Made by a program: the position numbers and the translations under genes
Notes under the pieces: generated by a model
Database searches by the model: none
Told to the model about the DNA's origin: nothing
Seen by the model: only the letters and a program-made list of their open reading frames with translations
In this document: one piece after another, positions 62,292 through 64,000 of the stretch
Numbering within the stretch: the stretch's first letter is position 1
Layout: each line of letters opens with the position of its first letter
Source of the DNA: Myxococcus landrumus
Lineage (GTDB): Bacteria > Myxococcota > Myxococcia > Myxococcales > Myxococcaceae
Reading direction: 5' to 3'
NCBI RefSeq assembly: GCF_017301635.1
Contig: NZ_CP071091.1
Location: 959,001 to 1,023,000 of the forward strand
DNA length: 64,000 bases

Positions 62292-64000
62292 CTACAGGTT
62301 CCGGACAAACTCCTTGGGGTAACGAATCCAGGAGGGTGCGGCTCGGAGGTCGATCATCCCGTTCAACCCGCGGTCCTTCAGCTTCTGGGTCTCTTTCGAT
62401 GGGGTGTAGACGGAGTCGCCCAGATCCGTCGGAGAGTTCCAGACGGAGATGGTGGCCTTTCCCCCCATGTGCAGCTTCTCGATGGCCGCTCTCGTCGCGG
62501 CATCGTCCTTCTTCACGGCGCTGTAGTTCACGATGAAGGTCGCGGGTTGCCCGGCGCGCTCGGCGGCGGCGACCATCCCGTTGACATCACCCTCCGAGAG
62601 ACTCTTTTCGTTCGGAGAGTTGATGGCCATGGTGGCATTGGGGAAGCGCTCCCTGAAGCGCTCCCTCAAGAGGGCGTCTGACTCTCCCATGCTCACACTG
62701 AACATCAGCCTCTCGCTGGGGACGCCTGCCTTCTCGATGTCGTCGAGCATCTTGCGGAGCGCCTCATCCTTGGCGGGGCCCTCCAGTTTGGGGGAGTCGA
62801 ACTTGACGTCGACCTTCATCCCCACGCCGAGCTTGTTGGCCTGGATGAGCCATTCGCTCATTCCCAGTTTGTCCGCCTCCCCTCCATGGCTCATGACGAA
62901 CTTTCCATCCTGGAGCTGGAGGTCGGCCTCGAACCAATTGTTGCCGTTCTTCACGGCCTCGGCGAACTCCGCGGGGGTGTTCGTGAGGTGCGCATTGCGG
63001 GCCTGGTCCAGCGTCATTCCAGGCTGCCAGCGTCGGGAGTCCAGGGGAGGGTGATCATCCCCCAGCGCCTCCGCGGCCTTGTTCTTCCCCAGGGCCTGAA
63101 GCTCGGCCATGACTCCTCCGCCCAGCAGCGCGGCACCCACCGGGTTTCCCTCCGGATATCGATGCCCCTGCATCTTCCTGAGCCGGTCATCGAACTGGTT
63201 GAGGTCGCTCTTGTCGGGCAGGCCCTCGGCGAGGGCTCGGGCCACCGTCTTCTGGCCCTCGGGTCCCACCTTCTGCATCACCTTGCCGAGCTCCTCCAGG
63301 GACTCACGGGTGATGTCCTTCCAGCCGTACTCCACGGGCTTGGAGTCATCCTTGTTGTTCACGATGCGGTCGCCCAGGGTCTTGCCTATCTCCTGGAGCG
63401 TCGGCTGGGCGGCCTGCACGAGCTTCTCCGCGTAGTTGGGATCGAGGCCGAAGGCGACGTCGAAGGCGTGTGAGTTCATGATGGCCAGCAGTTGCTTGGA
63501 GGCGGCGCCCGCCCCGCCCTTGGCCATGGCGTCCGCGATGGATGCGGCATCCCGCTCGAGGTTCTGCGAGGGGGGATTGTTGGACGGCACCTGGATGACA
63601 GGGGGAGACAAGGGCTGGTGATCGAGGAGGAGCTTGTTCGCGGCCTCGTGTTTCCCCTGGACTTGCAGCTCCGAGATGGTCGCGCCCGCGAGCAGTGCGG
63701 CGCCCTTCGGGTTCCCCTTCTTGGGGTCCTTCATGTCATCCAGGACGTCGTCGAACTGGTTGAGGTCATCGTCGTTGGGGAGGCCTTCGGCCACTGCCTT
63801 GCCCAGCGTCCGCTGTCCCTCGGGGCCCATGTTCTCGGCCGCGATGGCGAGGTGTTCCAGCGTCTTGCTGGTGACGTCCTTCAGGCCGAACTCCGCGAAC
63901 TCGTCGTCGTCCTTGTCCTTGGCGACTCGATCACCCAGCACCTTCCCGAGCTGCTGGAGCGACGGGTACGCGGCCTGCGCGAGCTTGTCTCCGTAGTTGG
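62292..64000 (-). CDS. Partial protein with tandem repeats and C-terminal menorin/FAM151-like domain
   Basis: The frame stays open to the window edge, so the N-terminus is missing; a GTG at 63941 is inside a repeat and is not the start. Two repeats of about 150 residues are seen, each with 'NYxxKLxQAAxPxLQxxGKx', then 'MGPEGQRTLGKAVAEGLP' or 'VGPEGQKTVARALAEGLP', then 'LNQFDD'. The C-terminal about 230 residues ('NWFEADLQLQDGKFVMSHGG', 'GVGMKVDVKFDSPKL', 'GKATISVWNSPTDLG') resemble the FAM151/menorin (DUF2181) branch of the PLC-like/GDPD phosphodiesterase fold. The likely acidic active-site pair is E-A-D in the first motif, with H in 'SHGG'. A phosphodiesterase role is an inference. Confidence 0.72.
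   Translation of the reverse strand, partial: NYGDKLAQAAYPSLQQLGKVLGDRVAKDKDDDEFAEFGLKDVTSKTLEHLAIAAENMGPEGQRTLGKAVAEGLPNDDDLNQFDDVLDDMKDPKKGNPKGAALLAGATISELQVQGKHEAANKLLLDHQPLSPPVIQVPSNNPPSQNLERDAASIADAMAKGGAGAASKQLLAIMNSHAFDVAFGLDPNYAEKLVQAAQPTLQEIGKTLGDRIVNNKDDSKPVEYGWKDITRESLEELGKVMQKVGPEGQKTVARALAEGLPDKSDLNQFDDRLRKMQGHRYPEGNPVGAALLGGGVMAELQALGKNKAAEALGDDHPPLDSRRWQPGMTLDQARNAHLTNTPAEFAEAVKNGNNWFEADLQLQDGKFVMSHGGEADKLGMSEWLIQANKLGVGMKVDVKFDSPKLEGPAKDEALRKMLDDIEKAGVPSERLMFSVSMGESDALLRERFRERFPNATMAINSPNEKSLSEGDVNGMVAAAERAGQPATFIVNYSAVKKDDAATRAAIEKLHMGGKATISVWNSPTDLGDSVYTPSKETQKLKDRGLNGMIDLRAAPSWIRYPKEFVRNL

Noticed and set aside
63939..63941. GTG as start of the menorin-like protein
   Set aside because: The codon is Val inside a repeat whose first part continues to the window edge, so the gene begins outside.

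Overview
The window reads as a chromosomal segment of a spore-forming myxobacterium, most likely Myxococcaceae (Myxococcus, Corallococcus or Pyxidicoccus type). The evidence is the high-GC codon use with strong third-position G/C bias, several Cys-rich and Pro/Ala-rich lipoproteins, an RpoH-family sigma factor, a sigma-54 activator, and above all a contiguous eight-gene cluster with the architecture of nfsA-H. That is the spore-coat polysaccharide machinery, paralogous to the Glt gliding complex. I see no insertion sequence, prophage, CRISPR array, rRNA or tRNA gene.

Layout. 1-6250: a partial beta-propeller-like protein, a small beta-rich protein, a GNAT acetyltransferase, selA overlapping an HNH nuclease, and a 14-module Cys-rich lipoprotein. 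6300-13301: a MinD/ParA-type ATPase coupled to a degenerate-J-domain/RodZ-HTH protein, a small conserved protein with a near-leaderless promoter, an RluD-family pseudouridine synthase with a Lys/Ala tail, and on the minus strand a HEAT-like/degenerate HD-GYP pair that appears to share an N-terminal domain. 13480-23260: a Bor-like lipoprotein, then on the minus strand an OPT transporter (TTG start), an RpoH-family sigma factor, a MoxR/DUF58/transglutaminase operon, a STAS protein and a lytic transglycosylase. 23556-27600: small membrane, zinc-ribbon, HupE-like and helical proteins, then a stand-alone rplC with its own promoter and terminator.

28002-40127 is the nfs-like operon: two outer-membrane barrels (A, B), TPR proteins (C, D), a TPR lipoprotein (E), a small periplasmic protein (F), an inner-membrane FHA/TonB-like protein (G) and a third barrel (H). 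From knowledge of the M. xanthus system, G would couple to the AglQRS motor, and C-F would bridge the periplasm to the barrels. 40149-41996 holds an SDR/DUF1772 operon divergent from a MarR regulator, with two back-to-back promoters that share one palindrome.

42070-64000 is mainly housekeeping: typA, a PocR/sigma-54 activator coupled to an alpha/beta hydrolase, a His-rich CDF metal exporter, a class II aldolase-like protein without the metal histidines, rsmD, coaD, an aspartate aminotransferase, carB, a fatty acid desaturase, a TonB-like protein, def, a GST-like protein and an MBL-fold hydrolase. The window ends inside a protein with tandem repeats and a menorin/FAM151-like phosphodiesterase-fold domain. 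ATGA stop/start overlaps recur, marking translationally coupled pairs.
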